Source: Bombella sp. ESL0385
GTDB lineage: Bacteria > Pseudomonadota > Alphaproteobacteria > Acetobacterales > Acetobacteraceae
NCBI RefSeq assembly: GCF_009725755.1
Contig: NZ_WNIJ01000001.1
Location: 124,001-188,000 of the forward strand
DNA length: 64,000 nucleotides
Direction: 5' to 3'
Shown here: piece after piece, positions 10,270 through 18,994 of the stretch
Layout: each line of letters begins with the position of its first letter
How positions within the stretch are numbered: position 1 is the first letter of the stretch
Notes under the pieces: model-generated
Told to the model about the DNA's origin: nothing
What the model saw: only the letters and a program-made list of their open reading frames with translations
Databases searched by the model: none
Position numbers and translations under genes: made by a program

Positions 10270-10286
10270 AGGGGGAGATGCCCCCT
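10270..10286 (-). terminator. Hairpin between pqqE and the GT2 gene
   Basis: A perfect six-base inverted repeat, AGGGGG and CCCCCT with a five-base loop, lies 30 bases after the pqqE stop. On the minus strand it is followed by only TTTA, so it is a weak candidate terminator for the pqq operon. Confidence 0.4.
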
Positions 10287-10315
10287 CTTAGGGAGTCTAT
10301 CTGGGGAGTGCAAGG

Positions 10316-11428
10316 TTAGGGGCGTGTTTTCTGCAAAGAGGCAGCCCCCATGCGGCGGTACATAAAGTGTTGAGTGTCGGTTTTTTCGGCTTCGGCAATG
10401 GCGTCATCAATGAGATGACGGTGGGGGGAGAGGGTGCAAACAGGGTCGGTTTGTGTGGCATCGCCGAGCAGGGCGAGGGCTTGGCAGCGGCAGCCGCCCC
10501 AGTCAATCTCTTTGCGTGCGCAAGAGGCGCAGGGCTCTGGCATCCATGCTGTGCCACGAAAGAGGGTAAAAGCGCGGGAGTGATACCAAATATCGCTAAG
10601 GGACCGCTCCCGCACGGAGTCAAAGTGGAGGGCGGGGATGGTCTCTGCTGCATGGCAGGGCAGAACATGGCCAGAGGGTGAAATATTGAGGAAGCGTTGC
10701 CCCCAACCGCCCATGCAGGGTTTGGGGCGGTCGGCATAATAATCGGGTGTGACGTAGTCAATGGCTAAGCCGCCTTTGGCCTCCTCCTGCGCGACATAAT
10801 GTGCGGCTTCCTCTAGCTGTGCGCGGGAGGGGAGCAAGGCAGCGCGGTTTTTGAGAGCCCAACCGTAATATTGCGTATGAGCCATCTCCACCCGTTGGGC
10901 ATCAAGCTGGCGGGCAAGGGCAAACATGGCAGGAATACGGGAAATATTAGCTTTTTGGAGGACGAAGTTCAGCGTAAGGGGAATCCCCGCCGCCCTGATA
11001 AGTTGGGCGGCTTCCAGTTTACGGGGTTGGACTTGGGGGAAGTCACTGAGCCGGTCGGCCTCTGCATGGTCGGTGTCTTGGAAGGAGAGTTGGACATGGT
11101 CTAGCCCACTTTCATCAAGCTGCTTCATGCTTTGAGCGGTGATGAGGACGCCAGAGGTAATGAGGTTGGTATAGAGATTAAGCTTATGCGCATGGGCGAT
11201 GAGCGTATAAAGGTCTGGGCGGGCCATAGGCTCCCCGCCAGAAAAATGGACCTGCAACACCCCCATAGCGGCGGCTTCTTCCAAAACGCGGAGCCAGTCT
11301 TGCGTCTCAAGCTCTTGCGCTTTGCGTTCAAGCTCGAGGGGGTTGGAACAATAAGGGCAGGAGAGCGGGCAGCGATGGGTCAGCTCTGCCAGTAAGCTCA
11401 TCGGGGCAGGGGGGCGAGGTGTACTCAC
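10316..11428 (-). CDS. pqqE: PQQ biosynthesis radical SAM enzyme PqqE
   Basis: 370 residues from a GTG at 11428 that overlaps the pqqD stop by four bases (GTGA). PqqE uses S-adenosylmethionine and a 4Fe-4S cluster to join the glutamate and tyrosine side chains of PqqA. The cluster motif CPLSCPYC is near residue 19, FSGGEP follows, and the C-terminal SPASM region carries CMGGW, LPCH, CASC and CRCQA cysteines for the auxiliary clusters. Length matches the family. It works with PqqD, which presents the peptide, and is the last gene of the operon. Confidence 0.96.
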   Translation of the reverse strand: MSTPRPPAPMSLLAELTHRCPLSCPYCSNPLELERKAQELETQDWLRVLEEAAAMGVLQVHFSGGEPMARPDLYTLIAHAHKLNLYTNLITSGVLITAQSMKQLDESGLDHVQLSFQDTDHAEADRLSDFPQVQPRKLEAAQLIRAAGIPLTLNFVLQKANISRIPAMFALARQLDAQRVEMAHTQYYGWALKNRAALLPSRAQLEEAAHYVAQEEAKGGLAIDYVTPDYYADRPKPCMGGWGQRFLNISPSGHVLPCHAAETIPALHFDSVRERSLSDIWYHSRAFTLFRGTAWMPEPCASCARKEIDWGGCRCQALALLGDATQTDPVCTLSPHRHLIDDAIAEAEKTDTQHFMYRRMGAASLQKTRP

Positions 11429-11721
11429 AGGCGGAGAATCCGCTTTTCAGTTAGGTCGGATAAAAGGGCGAGAACATCGGCTGCAATCTGCGCGCGTGGG
11501 GCTTGATAGCGTTCGGCGAGGCGGTCGATGATGGTGCTGATGGAGGTATGGCCATCAAGCTCTTGGAGGATGGCCACAGCGATTGCATCGGCAAGGAAGG
11601 CCCGCTCTGGGGCCTGAATGACCCATTGCTCCCGCACTTTATCATGTTGGAGGCGATACCCACGGCTGAAACCGGGGCACGAGTCTTCAGTCACGATGGG
11701 GGGAGATGCGGGGCTGGGCAT
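11425..11721 (-). CDS. pqqD: PQQ biosynthesis peptide chaperone PqqD
   Basis: 98 residues, the normal size. PqqD is a small winged-helix RiPP recognition protein that binds PqqA and hands it to PqqE. The family-like stretches PGFSRGYRL, QWVIQAPERAF and LDGHTSI are visible. It starts 26 bases after the pqqC stop and overlaps the start of pqqE by four bases, as expected for partners that form a complex. Confidence 0.93.
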   Translation of the reverse strand: MPSPASPPIVTEDSCPGFSRGYRLQHDKVREQWVIQAPERAFLADAIAVAILQELDGHTSISTIIDRLAERYQAPRAQIAADVLALLSDLTEKRILRL

Positions 11722-11747
11722 AGGGGTCTTTCAGGCGGTTGGGGATG

Positions 11748-12479
11748 TTAGGGGATGTCTGGCACAAAGGCACCGGGGGGGATGTTGCCTTCTACATAAG
11801 CGTGGTCCAGCGCATCCAGAAGTTGCCAGAGGATAGCGCATTTAAACTCTAATGCGTGAAGAACTTCTTGCTGTTGCTCTGGCGTGCGGGCATGGGTTTT
11901 GACGTAATTAAGCGCGAAGGTGGAATCCTGCGGGGCTTGGGTGAGACGCGGCTTGAAATAGGCCAAAGTCTCCTCCGAGATATAAGAATAATTACGGAGC
12001 ATCCCCTCCATACGCTCTCCAATGATGGTGGGGGAGAAAAGCTCCGTTAAGGAGGAGGCAATGGCAGCGAGTATGGAGCGGTCGCGCACAAAGGCTACAT
12101 AAGCATCTACCGCAAAGAGTGTTGCTGGTAGGAGGCCCTCAAGGCTTTCTACATAAGCATCATCCAGCCCTAATCCGCTCGTCAGCTTTAGCCAGCGTGC
12201 AATCCCGCCGGGGCTGGAGGCGGTGCCGTCATGGTCTTCAATACGGCGTCGCCATTCCCGGCGGAGTTCAGTCGTGGGGAGGCGAGCGAGGAGGGTTGCG
12301 TCTTTTTTGGGAATCTGCGCTTGGTAGTAATAGCGGTTTAAGGCCCAGGCTTGGAGCTGCCCTTTGGTCAGCTTGCCTTCATACATCGCTTTATGGAGCG
12401 GATGTTGGCGGTGATAGCGTTCTGCCCCGATGGCACGGAGGCGGGCTTCAAGTTCATCTGGTGTGAGGAGAGTGCTCAT
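11748..12479 (-). CDS. pqqC: Pyrroloquinoline-quinone synthase PqqC
   Basis: 243 residues. PqqC is the cofactor-less oxidase that closes the ring and performs the final oxidation to PQQ. It shows ERYHRQHPLHKAMYEGKL, NRYYYQAQIPKKDA and EDHDG, all typical of the family's helical active site. Its ATG overlaps the pqqB stop by four bases (ATGA). Confidence 0.96.
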   Translation of the reverse strand: MSTLLTPDELEARLRAIGAERYHRQHPLHKAMYEGKLTKGQLQAWALNRYYYQAQIPKKDATLLARLPTTELRREWRRRIEDHDGTASSPGGIARWLKLTSGLGLDDAYVESLEGLLPATLFAVDAYVAFVRDRSILAAIASSLTELFSPTIIGERMEGMLRNYSYISEETLAYFKPRLTQAPQDSTFALNYVKTHARTPEQQQEVLHALEFKCAILWQLLDALDHAYVEGNIPPGAFVPDIP

Positions 12480-13393
12480 GATTCGGCCTTTAGTTGAAAG
12501 CGCATCCCATCTTCCCCCACAATCCAGCCAGCTTGTTTAGCAGCGTGATGTTGGGGGCTATCATCTAGTAAGATGGGGTTGGAGTTATTGATATGGATGA
12601 AGACCTTCTGCGGCTTCGTGCAATGGGCAAATTGCGCGAGGGGGCCATCGGCTTCATTTACAGAGACATGGCCCATGCGATGCCCGCTTTTGGGGCTTAG
12701 CCCGGCGCGAATCATCTCATCATCATGCCAGAGTGTGCCATCAAAAAAGAGAAGGTCTGCATGGCTGACACGCTCTTTAAGGGCGGGGGTGATTTCCGCA
12801 CAGCCGGGGATGAAAAGCATCGTTTTCTGCCCATCAGAGAGGGCAAGGCCAAGCGTATCATCGGGTTTTGTGCCTTCATGCTCCACATAAAGCGGGGCTT
12901 TGCCCGGCACGGTAAAGACTTCCAGCATCAAACCAGAAGGAGAACCATCTTTAAGCAAGAGCGGCACAGGCGCACCCTCGGTGAGGGGGAGGCGGGGGAT
13001 GATGCTGCGATCTAGGGCTTCAAAAATGGGGTTGCGGTCGAGTTGAGCGAGAGTGGAAGGGCTGCCCATAAGGGTGAAAGGTTCACGCTCGCGGAGGGTG
13101 AGCAGCCCGGTAATGGCATCAATTTCCGCCCCAGCAAGGATGACCCCCTGGATGGGGGTACCGCGCATAGCCCCTGTTTGATGTAAAGCCGGGGTAGCGA
13201 GAATCTGCTGGCGGAGGTCTGGTGAGGCATTGAGGAGGAACCAATGCTGCCCATCCCCGCTTACGGCGAGGGAGGCTTGCGTGCGGGCTTTGGCCTTTTT
13301 GCCCTCTCTGGCGAGGAGGCAGCCTTTTGCGGCGGAGTTCCATTGTGGGAAGCCTCCCCCCGCACCGGCCCCTAAAATAATGACATCAAGCAT
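12476..13393 (-). CDS. pqqB: PQQ biosynthesis protein PqqB
   Basis: 305 residues with AGAGG a few bases before the ATG. PqqB belongs to the metallo-beta-lactamase fold and is thought to hydroxylate the tyrosine-derived part of the crosslinked peptide. The N-terminal GAGAGGGFPQWN is a hallmark of the family, and GHRMGHVSVN and FIHINNSNP near the C-terminus carry the conserved histidine and asparagine positions. It lies 145 bases after pqqA, separated by a strong hairpin. Confidence 0.95.
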   Translation of the reverse strand: MLDVIILGAGAGGGFPQWNSAAKGCLLAREGKKAKARTQASLAVSGDGQHWFLLNASPDLRQQILATPALHQTGAMRGTPIQGVILAGAEIDAITGLLTLREREPFTLMGSPSTLAQLDRNPIFEALDRSIIPRLPLTEGAPVPLLLKDGSPSGLMLEVFTVPGKAPLYVEHEGTKPDDTLGLALSDGQKTMLFIPGCAEITPALKERVSHADLLFFDGTLWHDDEMIRAGLSPKSGHRMGHVSVNEADGPLAQFAHCTKPQKVFIHINNSNPILLDDSPQHHAAKQAGWIVGEDGMRFQLKAES

Positions 13394-13482
13394 GAGGATG
13401 GCCTCTTATGGTTGTGTCTGGCTGATGCGCCGATACCGTTTTGAGCGTGTATGACTACGCAGCTTTGGGGAGGCGCATGGAT

Positions 13483-13517
13483 AGGGTGGCAGGCTGTAAA
13501 AAGGGGCCTACCACCCT
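13483..13517 (-). promoter_or_regulatory. Hairpin between pqqA and pqqB (attenuator candidate)
   Basis: Twelve-base arms at 13483-13494 and 13506-13517 are inverted repeats with one mismatch and an 11-base loop. The structure starts 22 bases after the pqqA stop on the minus strand. A hairpin in this place could stabilise the short pqqA transcript or reduce read-through into pqqBCDE, which would suit the need for more peptide substrate than enzymes. The role is inferred. Confidence 0.45.
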
Positions 13518-13538
13518 AAACGCATGGTTGCGGAGAGG

Positions 13539-13619
13539 TTATTTCGTCTCGCCGCAGACATAAGAGTTGATTTCGCCGCCCAAGGGGATTTCGGTTACTT
13601 TCGGTGTGTTCCATGCCAT
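13539..13619 (-). CDS. pqqA: PQQ precursor peptide PqqA
   Basis: A 26-residue peptide starting MAWNTPKVTEI and ending in CGETK. PqqA is the ribosomally made substrate from which PQQ is cut: Glu16 and Tyr20 become the cofactor. Both residues are present in EINSY with the required spacing of three between them. The ATG at 13619 has a strong AAGGAG about eight bases upstream. The position ahead of pqqBCDE on the same strand confirms the call. Earlier in-frame starts to 13724 are not supported by a ribosome site. Confidence 0.97.
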   Translation of the reverse strand: MAWNTPKVTEIPLGGEINSYVCGETK

Positions 13620-13850
13620 GATGGTACTCCTTATGTAGCGTGACTTGTGCAAGGCTGCACAAGGGTGAGCGTGTCCCTTCTTTAGGGAAGCTCCCCATTG
13701 GGAGGATAAAGCAAACTTAACCAAAAAGGCCAGTAGAAACCGCAGCGTAACGTAAAACTATCGTGTTTAGCCTGATAAAGGGGTTGCTGGTCATGGGGCT
13801 TTTTTTCTGGCACATGAGGCGGATTATAAAATATCAAGCGAGGGGATGTT

Positions 13851-14474
13851 ATGGCAAAGCCATCACGGCGGGGTGTGTGTTTGGTTATTTCTGCGCCTTC
13901 AGGGGCGGGAAAATCCACCATAGCGCAAGCTCTGCGTGAGGCCGATCCGACCATCTTTACCTCTATTTCTGTCACAACGCGCGCACCTCGCCCCGGTGAG
14001 GAAGAAGGGGTGCATTATTACTTCCGCGATATGCCAACCTTCCGCCGTATGGCCGAAGCGGGGGAGTTGCTGGAATGGGCAGAAGTGTTTGGCCGTGGCT
14101 ATGGCACCCCCCGTGCCCCGTTAGAAGCTGCTCTTGCCGCTGGGCGGGATGTGATTTTGGATATTGATTGGCAAGGCCATCGTCTGATGCGTCAGGCCAT
14201 GGCAGATGATGTAGTGGGGTTGTTTGTTCTACCGCCCTCTTTGGAGGAATTAGAAGCCCGTTTACGGGGGCGTAAGACCGATGGCGATGCGGAAATTGCC
14301 TCCCGCATGAAGGCCGCTATGGGCGAGATGTCTCATTGGCCAGAGTTTGATTATGTGTTGGTCAATGATGATTTGGATAAAGCGGTTGCGGAGGCACGGT
14401 CTGTCCTTGTGGCGAATCGGCTAGCCCGTGCCCGCAGGAAGGACCTAGAGGCTCTCTGGCCTGTAGCGGGGTAG
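13851..14474 (+). CDS. gmk: Guanylate kinase
   Basis: 207 residues, normal length. It phosphorylates GMP to GDP with ATP in the cytoplasm. The P-loop SAPSGAGKST is at residues 14-23. SVTTRAPRPGEEEGVHYYF is the GMP-binding region, GTPRAPLEAALAAGRDVILDIDWQG holds the Walker B-like strand, and the lid has LRGRKTD. It is followed by hisG after about 45 bases on the same strand, so the three genes to hisD may be one transcript. The roughly 230 bases between its start and pqqA on the other strand must carry divergent promoters. Confidence 0.96.
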   Translation: MAKPSRRGVCLVISAPSGAGKSTIAQALREADPTIFTSISVTTRAPRPGEEEGVHYYFRDMPTFRRMAEAGELLEWAEVFGRGYGTPRAPLEAALAAGRDVILDIDWQGHRLMRQAMADDVVGLFVLPPSLEELEARLRGRKTDGDAEIASRMKAAMGEMSHWPEFDYVLVNDDLDKAVAEARSVLVANRLARARRKDLEALWPVAG

Positions 14475-14522
14475 GCTGGGCTTTGCTAAGCTGGGGAGGT
14501 TATGTGAGCAGGAGCGTAAATG

Positions 14523-15215
14523 ATGAGTGAAACGCAGGTAAAAACGCCGCTTATTCTGGCCCTCCCAAAGGGGCGGATTCTTAAAGCTTTGCGCCCTGTG
14601 TTGCATCATACAGGCTTTGAACCAGCACAAGATTGCCTTGATGAGAGCAGCCGCCGTTTGCGTTTTCCGACCTCTAGCCCGGATTTGGACGTCGTGCGGG
14701 TGCGGTCTTTTGATGTTGCTACCTTTGTGGCTTATGGCGGGGCGGACATTGGCGTCTGCGGGGCTGATGTGCTGATGGAGTTTGACTACCCCGACCTTTA
14801 TGCCCCGCTAGACCTTGGGATAGGCGGGTGTCGTATCGCTGTTGCGCGGCCTAAAGGGAGTGGGGAGGATGAGCCGCCAGAGGGGCGGTCCCGCTTGCGT
14901 GTGGCCACAAAATATCCGGCCATTGCGCGGCGTCATTTTGCCTCGCGCGCGGTGAATGCGGAGATTGTGCATCTCCATGGGGCGATGGAGCTTGCCCCAG
15001 CCCTTGATATGGCCGATGTGATTGTGGACCTTGTCGATACCGGCTCGACCTTGCGGGCTAATGGGTTGGAGGAGGTTGAGACGATTGCGCATATTACAAG
15101 CCGGTTGATTGTAAATCGTATCGCCTTAAAGACGCGACCGGAGGAAGTCGGGCTTTTGATTGAGCGTTTCCGGGCGGCTGTGGCGCAATCTATGCAGCAA
15201 GGGGAGTGTGCTTGA
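14523..15215 (+). CDS. hisG: ATP phosphoribosyltransferase, short form
   Basis: 230 residues (ATG at 14523; another ATG directly before it at 14520 is equally possible, both after AGGAGC). It joins ATP and phosphoribosyl pyrophosphate in the first step of histidine synthesis. ALPKGRIL near the N-terminus, the GADIGVCGADVLME segment and DLVDTGSTLRANGL, the PRPP-binding loop, are clear. It lacks the C-terminal regulatory domain of the long form, so by family knowledge it should need a HisZ partner, which is not in this window. Its stop overlaps the hisD start by one base. Confidence 0.95.
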   Translation: MSETQVKTPLILALPKGRILKALRPVLHHTGFEPAQDCLDESSRRLRFPTSSPDLDVVRVRSFDVATFVAYGGADIGVCGADVLMEFDYPDLYAPLDLGIGGCRIAVARPKGSGEDEPPEGRSRLRVATKYPAIARRHFASRAVNAEIVHLHGAMELAPALDMADVIVDLVDTGSTLRANGLEEVETIAHITSRLIVNRIALKTRPEEVGLLIERFRAAVAQSMQQGECA

Positions 15216-16507
15216 TGAAGCGTCTTGATACCGCATCGCCAGAGTTTAAGGCGCATTTAAAGGCGGTTTTGGCTCGCCGGGGAGAGCAAAGCGGCTCTGT
15301 CGCAGAGCCTGTGCGTGCGATTCTGGCAGATGTGCAAAAGCGGGGTGATGAGGCCCTTTGTGCTTATACAGCGCGGTTTGACCGCCTCACATTGGAGGCA
15401 GGGCAGCTACGCATTAGTGAGGCAGAGATTGCCGAAACCGCTGCGCGTGTTGCGCCGGAGACAAAGGAGGCTCTGGCCTTTGCAGCAAAGCGGATTCGGG
15501 CCTTTCATGAAGCGCAGCTCCCTAAAGACCTTGATTATACGGATGAGGCAGGCTTGCGTTTGGGGATGCGCTGGACACCGCTCGATGCGGCAGGGCTTTA
15601 TGTCCCCGGTGGGAAGGCGGCTTATCCCTCCTCTGTGTTGATGAATGCTCTACCAGCGCATGTTGCGGGGGTGAAGCGGTTGGCGATGTGCGTGCCAACG
15701 CCAGATGGCGTGCTGAATCCGCTCGTGATGGAGGCCGCGCGCCTTTGTGGTGTGACGGAGATTTACCGTGTTGGCGGGGCGCAAGCGGTAGGGGCTTTGG
15801 CCTATGGCACGCAGAGCATCGCCCCGGTGGACCGTATCGTAGGGCCGGGTAATGCGTTTGTAGCAGAGGCGAAGCGGCAAGTTTTTGGCCATGTGGGGAT
15901 TGATAGCATCGCCGGGCCATCCGAGGTTGTGGTGGTCGCGGATGGGAAGAATGACCCGCGCCTTGTCGCGATTGACCTCCTCGCCCAAGCTGAACATGAT
16001 GAGCAGGCACAATCAGTGCTGATTACGCAGGATGAAGCCTTTGCTGATAAGGTCATCGCTGCGGTTGAGGCGGAGTTAAAGACCCTTCCCCGTGCAGATA
16101 TTACGCGGAAAAGTTGGGCAGATTGCGGGGCTGTGGTGATTGTTCATAGCGAAGATGAGGCTGCTGATGTGGTGAATGAGTTCGCCCCAGAGCATTTGGA
16201 GGTGCTGTTGGATGAACCACGGGCCTTTAGCCAGAAGGTCCGCCATGCAGGGGCTATCTTTATGGGGCGGTTCTGCCCAGAGGCCGTAGGGGATTATGTT
16301 GGTGGGCCGAATCATGTTCTGCCGACAAGCCGCACAGCCCGTTTTGCCTCTGGCCTTTCGGTTTATGACTTCCTGAAACGGACAACCTCTATCGAGACAG
16401 ATATGGAAGGGTTGAGACAGGTCGGCCCTGCTGGGGTGATTTTGGCACGGGAGGAAGGGTTAGATGCCCACGCCCTCAGCCTCTCTGAGCGTTTAAAGAA
16501 GGGCTGA
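15215..16507 (+). CDS. hisD: Histidinol dehydrogenase
   Basis: 430 residues from the ATG at 15215, preceded by GGGGAG inside the end of hisG. It oxidises L-histidinol to histidine in two NAD-dependent steps using a zinc ion. Family features include GLYVPGGKAAYPSSVLMN, VGGAQAVGALAYGT, GPGNAFVAEAKR, AGPSEVVV, DLLAQAEHDEQAQ and FAPEHLE, the last two containing the catalytic Glu/His and zinc ligands. A terminator hairpin follows the stop directly. Confidence 0.96.
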   Translation: MKRLDTASPEFKAHLKAVLARRGEQSGSVAEPVRAILADVQKRGDEALCAYTARFDRLTLEAGQLRISEAEIAETAARVAPETKEALAFAAKRIRAFHEAQLPKDLDYTDEAGLRLGMRWTPLDAAGLYVPGGKAAYPSSVLMNALPAHVAGVKRLAMCVPTPDGVLNPLVMEAARLCGVTEIYRVGGAQAVGALAYGTQSIAPVDRIVGPGNAFVAEAKRQVFGHVGIDSIAGPSEVVVVADGKNDPRLVAIDLLAQAEHDEQAQSVLITQDEAFADKVIAAVEAELKTLPRADITRKSWADCGAVVIVHSEDEAADVVNEFAPEHLEVLLDEPRAFSQKVRHAGAIFMGRFCPEAVGDYVGGPNHVLPTSRTARFASGLSVYDFLKRTTSIETDMEGLRQVGPAGVILAREEGLDAHALSLSERLKKG

Positions 16508-16511
16508 TGTT

Positions 16512-16546
16512 AAAAAGGGCCGCTCCTTTGGAGGGCGGCCTTTTTT
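16512..16546 (+). terminator. Rho-independent terminator after hisD
   Basis: An inverted repeat of about 13 pairs (left arm 16512-16525, right arm 16533-16545, one bulged G at 16519) ends in T6. It starts five bases after the hisD stop and, because the left arm begins with A5, can also work for the convergent esterase gene. Confidence 0.8.
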
Positions 16547-16553
16547 GATGGGG

Positions 16554-17333
16554 TTACCCGCGGAAGAAGTCCAACATCATAGCGTTAAAGCTGGGGGCAT
16601 CTTCCACATGCAGCCAATGGCCGGTATTGGGGATGGTCTTGACCTCCGCTTTGGGGAAGTAATCCTGAATGACAGCATGATGATGGGGCTTGATGTAAGG
16701 TGAATCCCCGCCACGGATAAAGAGGGCAGGGCCGTCCCATGTTTTGCCGCTAAAGGCTTCGACTGGCCATTCCTGAATCACGGGGAAGCTAGCGACAATA
16801 TCTGTCACACCGATATTCCATTGGGCAGGGTCACCGGGGGTGATGTGCTGGGCAATGAGCTCGCCTACGGAGGGGTCATCGGTGAGGTCATGAAGGAACT
16901 TGCGGATTTCGGCATGGCTGCTGAGGGCAGGAAGCGGCGTATGATAAAGCTGTTGGGCAAGGTCATGCTGGCCATGAATCATCGTATCGGGGGCGATGTC
17001 GGCGATGAGCAGCTTTTCAATACGTTCCGGGGCGGTCAGCGTGGTGGCCATGGCTGTTTTCCCGCCCATGGAATGGCCTACGAGATGGGCTTTCTCAATA
17101 CCGAGTGCATCCATGCTCTCAAGCACATCTTTGGCCATTTCCGGGTAGGAGATGGGGGCGTGGTCGCTCTCGCCATGGCAACGGAGGTCAAAAGCAACCG
17201 TGTTAAAATAAGGGCTAAGGGCCCGTTGTAGGATGCCCAAGTTACGCGCCCGCCCAAAAACACCATGAAGCAGAACGACCGTTGGCGCATTATCAAGGCC
17301 TGTTTCATTGCGAATAAGGGAAGCGAGCTGCAT
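16554..17333 (-). CDS. Alpha/beta-fold hydrolase (YbfF-like esterase)
   Basis: 259 residues, no signal peptide. The oxyanion-hole region VVLLHGVFG is near residue 19, the nucleophile elbow is GHSMGG near residue 88, and the catalytic histidine is probably in NTGHWLHVE near the C-terminus. Length and the FDLRCHGESD segment resemble YbfF-type carboxylesterases or acyl-CoA thioesterases, but substrate cannot be assigned. It is convergent with hisD and monocistronic. Confidence 0.85.
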   Translation of the reverse strand: MQLASLIRNETGLDNAPTVVLLHGVFGRARNLGILQRALSPYFNTVAFDLRCHGESDHAPISYPEMAKDVLESMDALGIEKAHLVGHSMGGKTAMATTLTAPERIEKLLIADIAPDTMIHGQHDLAQQLYHTPLPALSSHAEIRKFLHDLTDDPSVGELIAQHITPGDPAQWNIGVTDIVASFPVIQEWPVEAFSGKTWDGPALFIRGGDSPYIKPHHHAVIQDYFPKAEVKTIPNTGHWLHVEDAPSFNAMMLDFFRG

Positions 17334-17534
17334 GACTGTAACCCTCTAACGGACTGAAATTATGAGAAGAACCGCCGCTTATAGAGTTATTACGGATAAA
17401 ATCAATCCTATATTCCCTATGAGAGCTATTACAACGAGTTTAGGTTTTGGAGATTATTTTAAAAAGGTAACATATTAAGTGTTCTTATGTGTTTCAAAGA
17501 GGTTCATCGGTAGGGGGTAGTTGTGTTGATGGGG

Positions 17535-17540
17535 TATAAT
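17535..17540 (+). promoter_or_regulatory. Possible -10 box upstream of metY
   Basis: A consensus TATAAT lies about 70 bases before the metY start in the 275-base gap between divergent genes. The -35 position holds no good match, so this is only a candidate. I see no recognisable SAM riboswitch here. Confidence 0.3.
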
Positions 17541-17608
17541 ATGTCCTAAAGGGATAAAGTCCGTTTTGCTTGTTCGTCTTATGGATGAGATATTACCGAG
17601 GAGGCCCC

Positions 17609-18898
17609 ATGGCACGCACTACATATCATCCCGAAACATTAGCCCTGCATGCTGGTTGGCGGGCTGACCCGGGGACGGGGTCTGTCGTGCCACCTATCCA
17701 TCAGACGACCTCTTATCAATTTGAGAGCAGCCAACAAGCGGCGGACCGGTTTGCGCTGAAGGATGTGGGGATGATTTATTCCCGCCTGACAAACCCAACA
17801 GTTGATGTGTTTGAAAAACGCATGGCCGCGTTAGAGGGGGCGGCAGCGGCTGTAGCGGTGGCGTCTGGTCAGGCGGCATCGGCTGTAGCGGTGCAAAATC
17901 TCGCGGAGGTTGGGGATAATATCGTCAGCGGGACGGACCTATATGGGGGGACGTGGAATCTCTTTGCCCATACCCTCAAGATGATGGGTATAGAGGTGCG
18001 TTTTGTGGACCCATCCGACCCGGCAGCCTTTGAAGCGGCAAGTGATGAGCGGACGCGGGCATGGTATGTAGAAACTTTGCCGAACCCGAAATTGATTGTC
18101 GCTCCCATGGCAGCGATTGCCAAAGCGGGACGCGCCTTGGGGATCCCTCTGATTGTTGATAATACGGCCACCCCGTTATTGGCACGTCCCTTAGCGCATG
18201 GTGCGGCGATTGTGGTGTATTCGGCGACCAAATATATTGGCGGGCATGGGACCTCTATTGGTGGGTTAGTGATTGATGGTGGGCAGTTTGAATGGGGGCA
18301 GCGTCACCCGTTGCTCACACAGCCAGACCCAAGCTATCATGGGGCGATTTGGACGGAGGCTGCTCGTCCTTTAGGGCCAGTTGCATATGCGCTGCGGGCA
18401 AGAGCGGTATTGCTGCGCGATGGTGGGGCGGCTCTTTCGCCCTTTAATGCCTTCCAGCTTTTGCAAGGGGTGGAGACCTTACCACTGCGGATGCCGCGCC
18501 ATTGCGAGAATGCGCTAAAAGTGGCGCAGTTTTTGCAGGGGCGTCCTGACGTGCAGCGCGTTATCTACCCCGCCTTGCAGGAGGGTGAGGCACGGCAGCG
18601 TGCGGAAGCTGTTTTGCAGGGGGGCTTTGGCGGGCTTGTCGGCTTTGAGCTTTCTGGCGGGCGTGAGGCAGGCCAACGTTTTATTGATGCGTTGGAGCTG
18701 TTTTATCATGTCGCTAATATTGGCGATGCGCGGAGCCTTGCGATCCATCCTGCCTCTACAACCCATGCGCAGTTGAGCGAGGCGGAGCAAAAGGCGGCAG
18801 GGGTCTCCCCCGGCTATGTGCGGTTGTCGATTGGATTGGAGCATCCAGAGGATATTTTGGCAGACTTAACGCAGGCTTTGGGGCGTGCTGCTGGGTAA
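17609..18898 (+). CDS. metY: O-acetylhomoserine aminocarboxypropyltransferase (MetY-type)
   Basis: 429 residues from the ATG at 17609, preceded by GAGGAGG; a longer frame to 17570 has no ribosome site. This PLP enzyme makes homocysteine (or methionine analogues) from O-acetyl-homoserine and sulfide in the cytoplasm. TLALHAGW and SVVPPIHQTTSYQF are N-terminal marks of the MetY branch; SATKYIGGHGTSIGG contains the PLP lysine; LPNPKL and VDNTATPLL precede it. Length (about 430) fits MetY rather than the shorter cystathionine lyases. Assignment between O-acetyl and O-succinyl substrate is from family knowledge. Confidence 0.88.
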   Translation: MARTTYHPETLALHAGWRADPGTGSVVPPIHQTTSYQFESSQQAADRFALKDVGMIYSRLTNPTVDVFEKRMAALEGAAAAVAVASGQAASAVAVQNLAEVGDNIVSGTDLYGGTWNLFAHTLKMMGIEVRFVDPSDPAAFEAASDERTRAWYVETLPNPKLIVAPMAAIAKAGRALGIPLIVDNTATPLLARPLAHGAAIVVYSATKYIGGHGTSIGGLVIDGGQFEWGQRHPLLTQPDPSYHGAIWTEAARPLGPVAYALRARAVLLRDGGAALSPFNAFQLLQGVETLPLRMPRHCENALKVAQFLQGRPDVQRVIYPALQEGEARQRAEAVLQGGFGGLVGFELSGGREAGQRFIDALELFYHVANIGDARSLAIHPASTTHAQLSEAEQKAAGVSPGYVRLSIGLEHPEDILADLTQALGRAAG

Positions 18899-18994
18899 GG
18901 GGGGGATTTCTTGCTCGGGGCCCCTTGGCAAGAGAGGCTTTACAGCGCAGGGTGTGCAGGGTTTGACCCCATTGGGAGAAAAAGGGAGAAGATT

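Noticed and set aside
13516-13698. 60-residue frame covering pqqA in another phase
   Set aside because: The true pqqA is the 26-codon frame at 13539-13619 with the conserved Glu16 and Tyr20.
17334-17608. Possible SAM riboswitch before metY
   Set aside because: I could not find a convincing SAM-II or SAM-I core; only a TATAAT box is notable.
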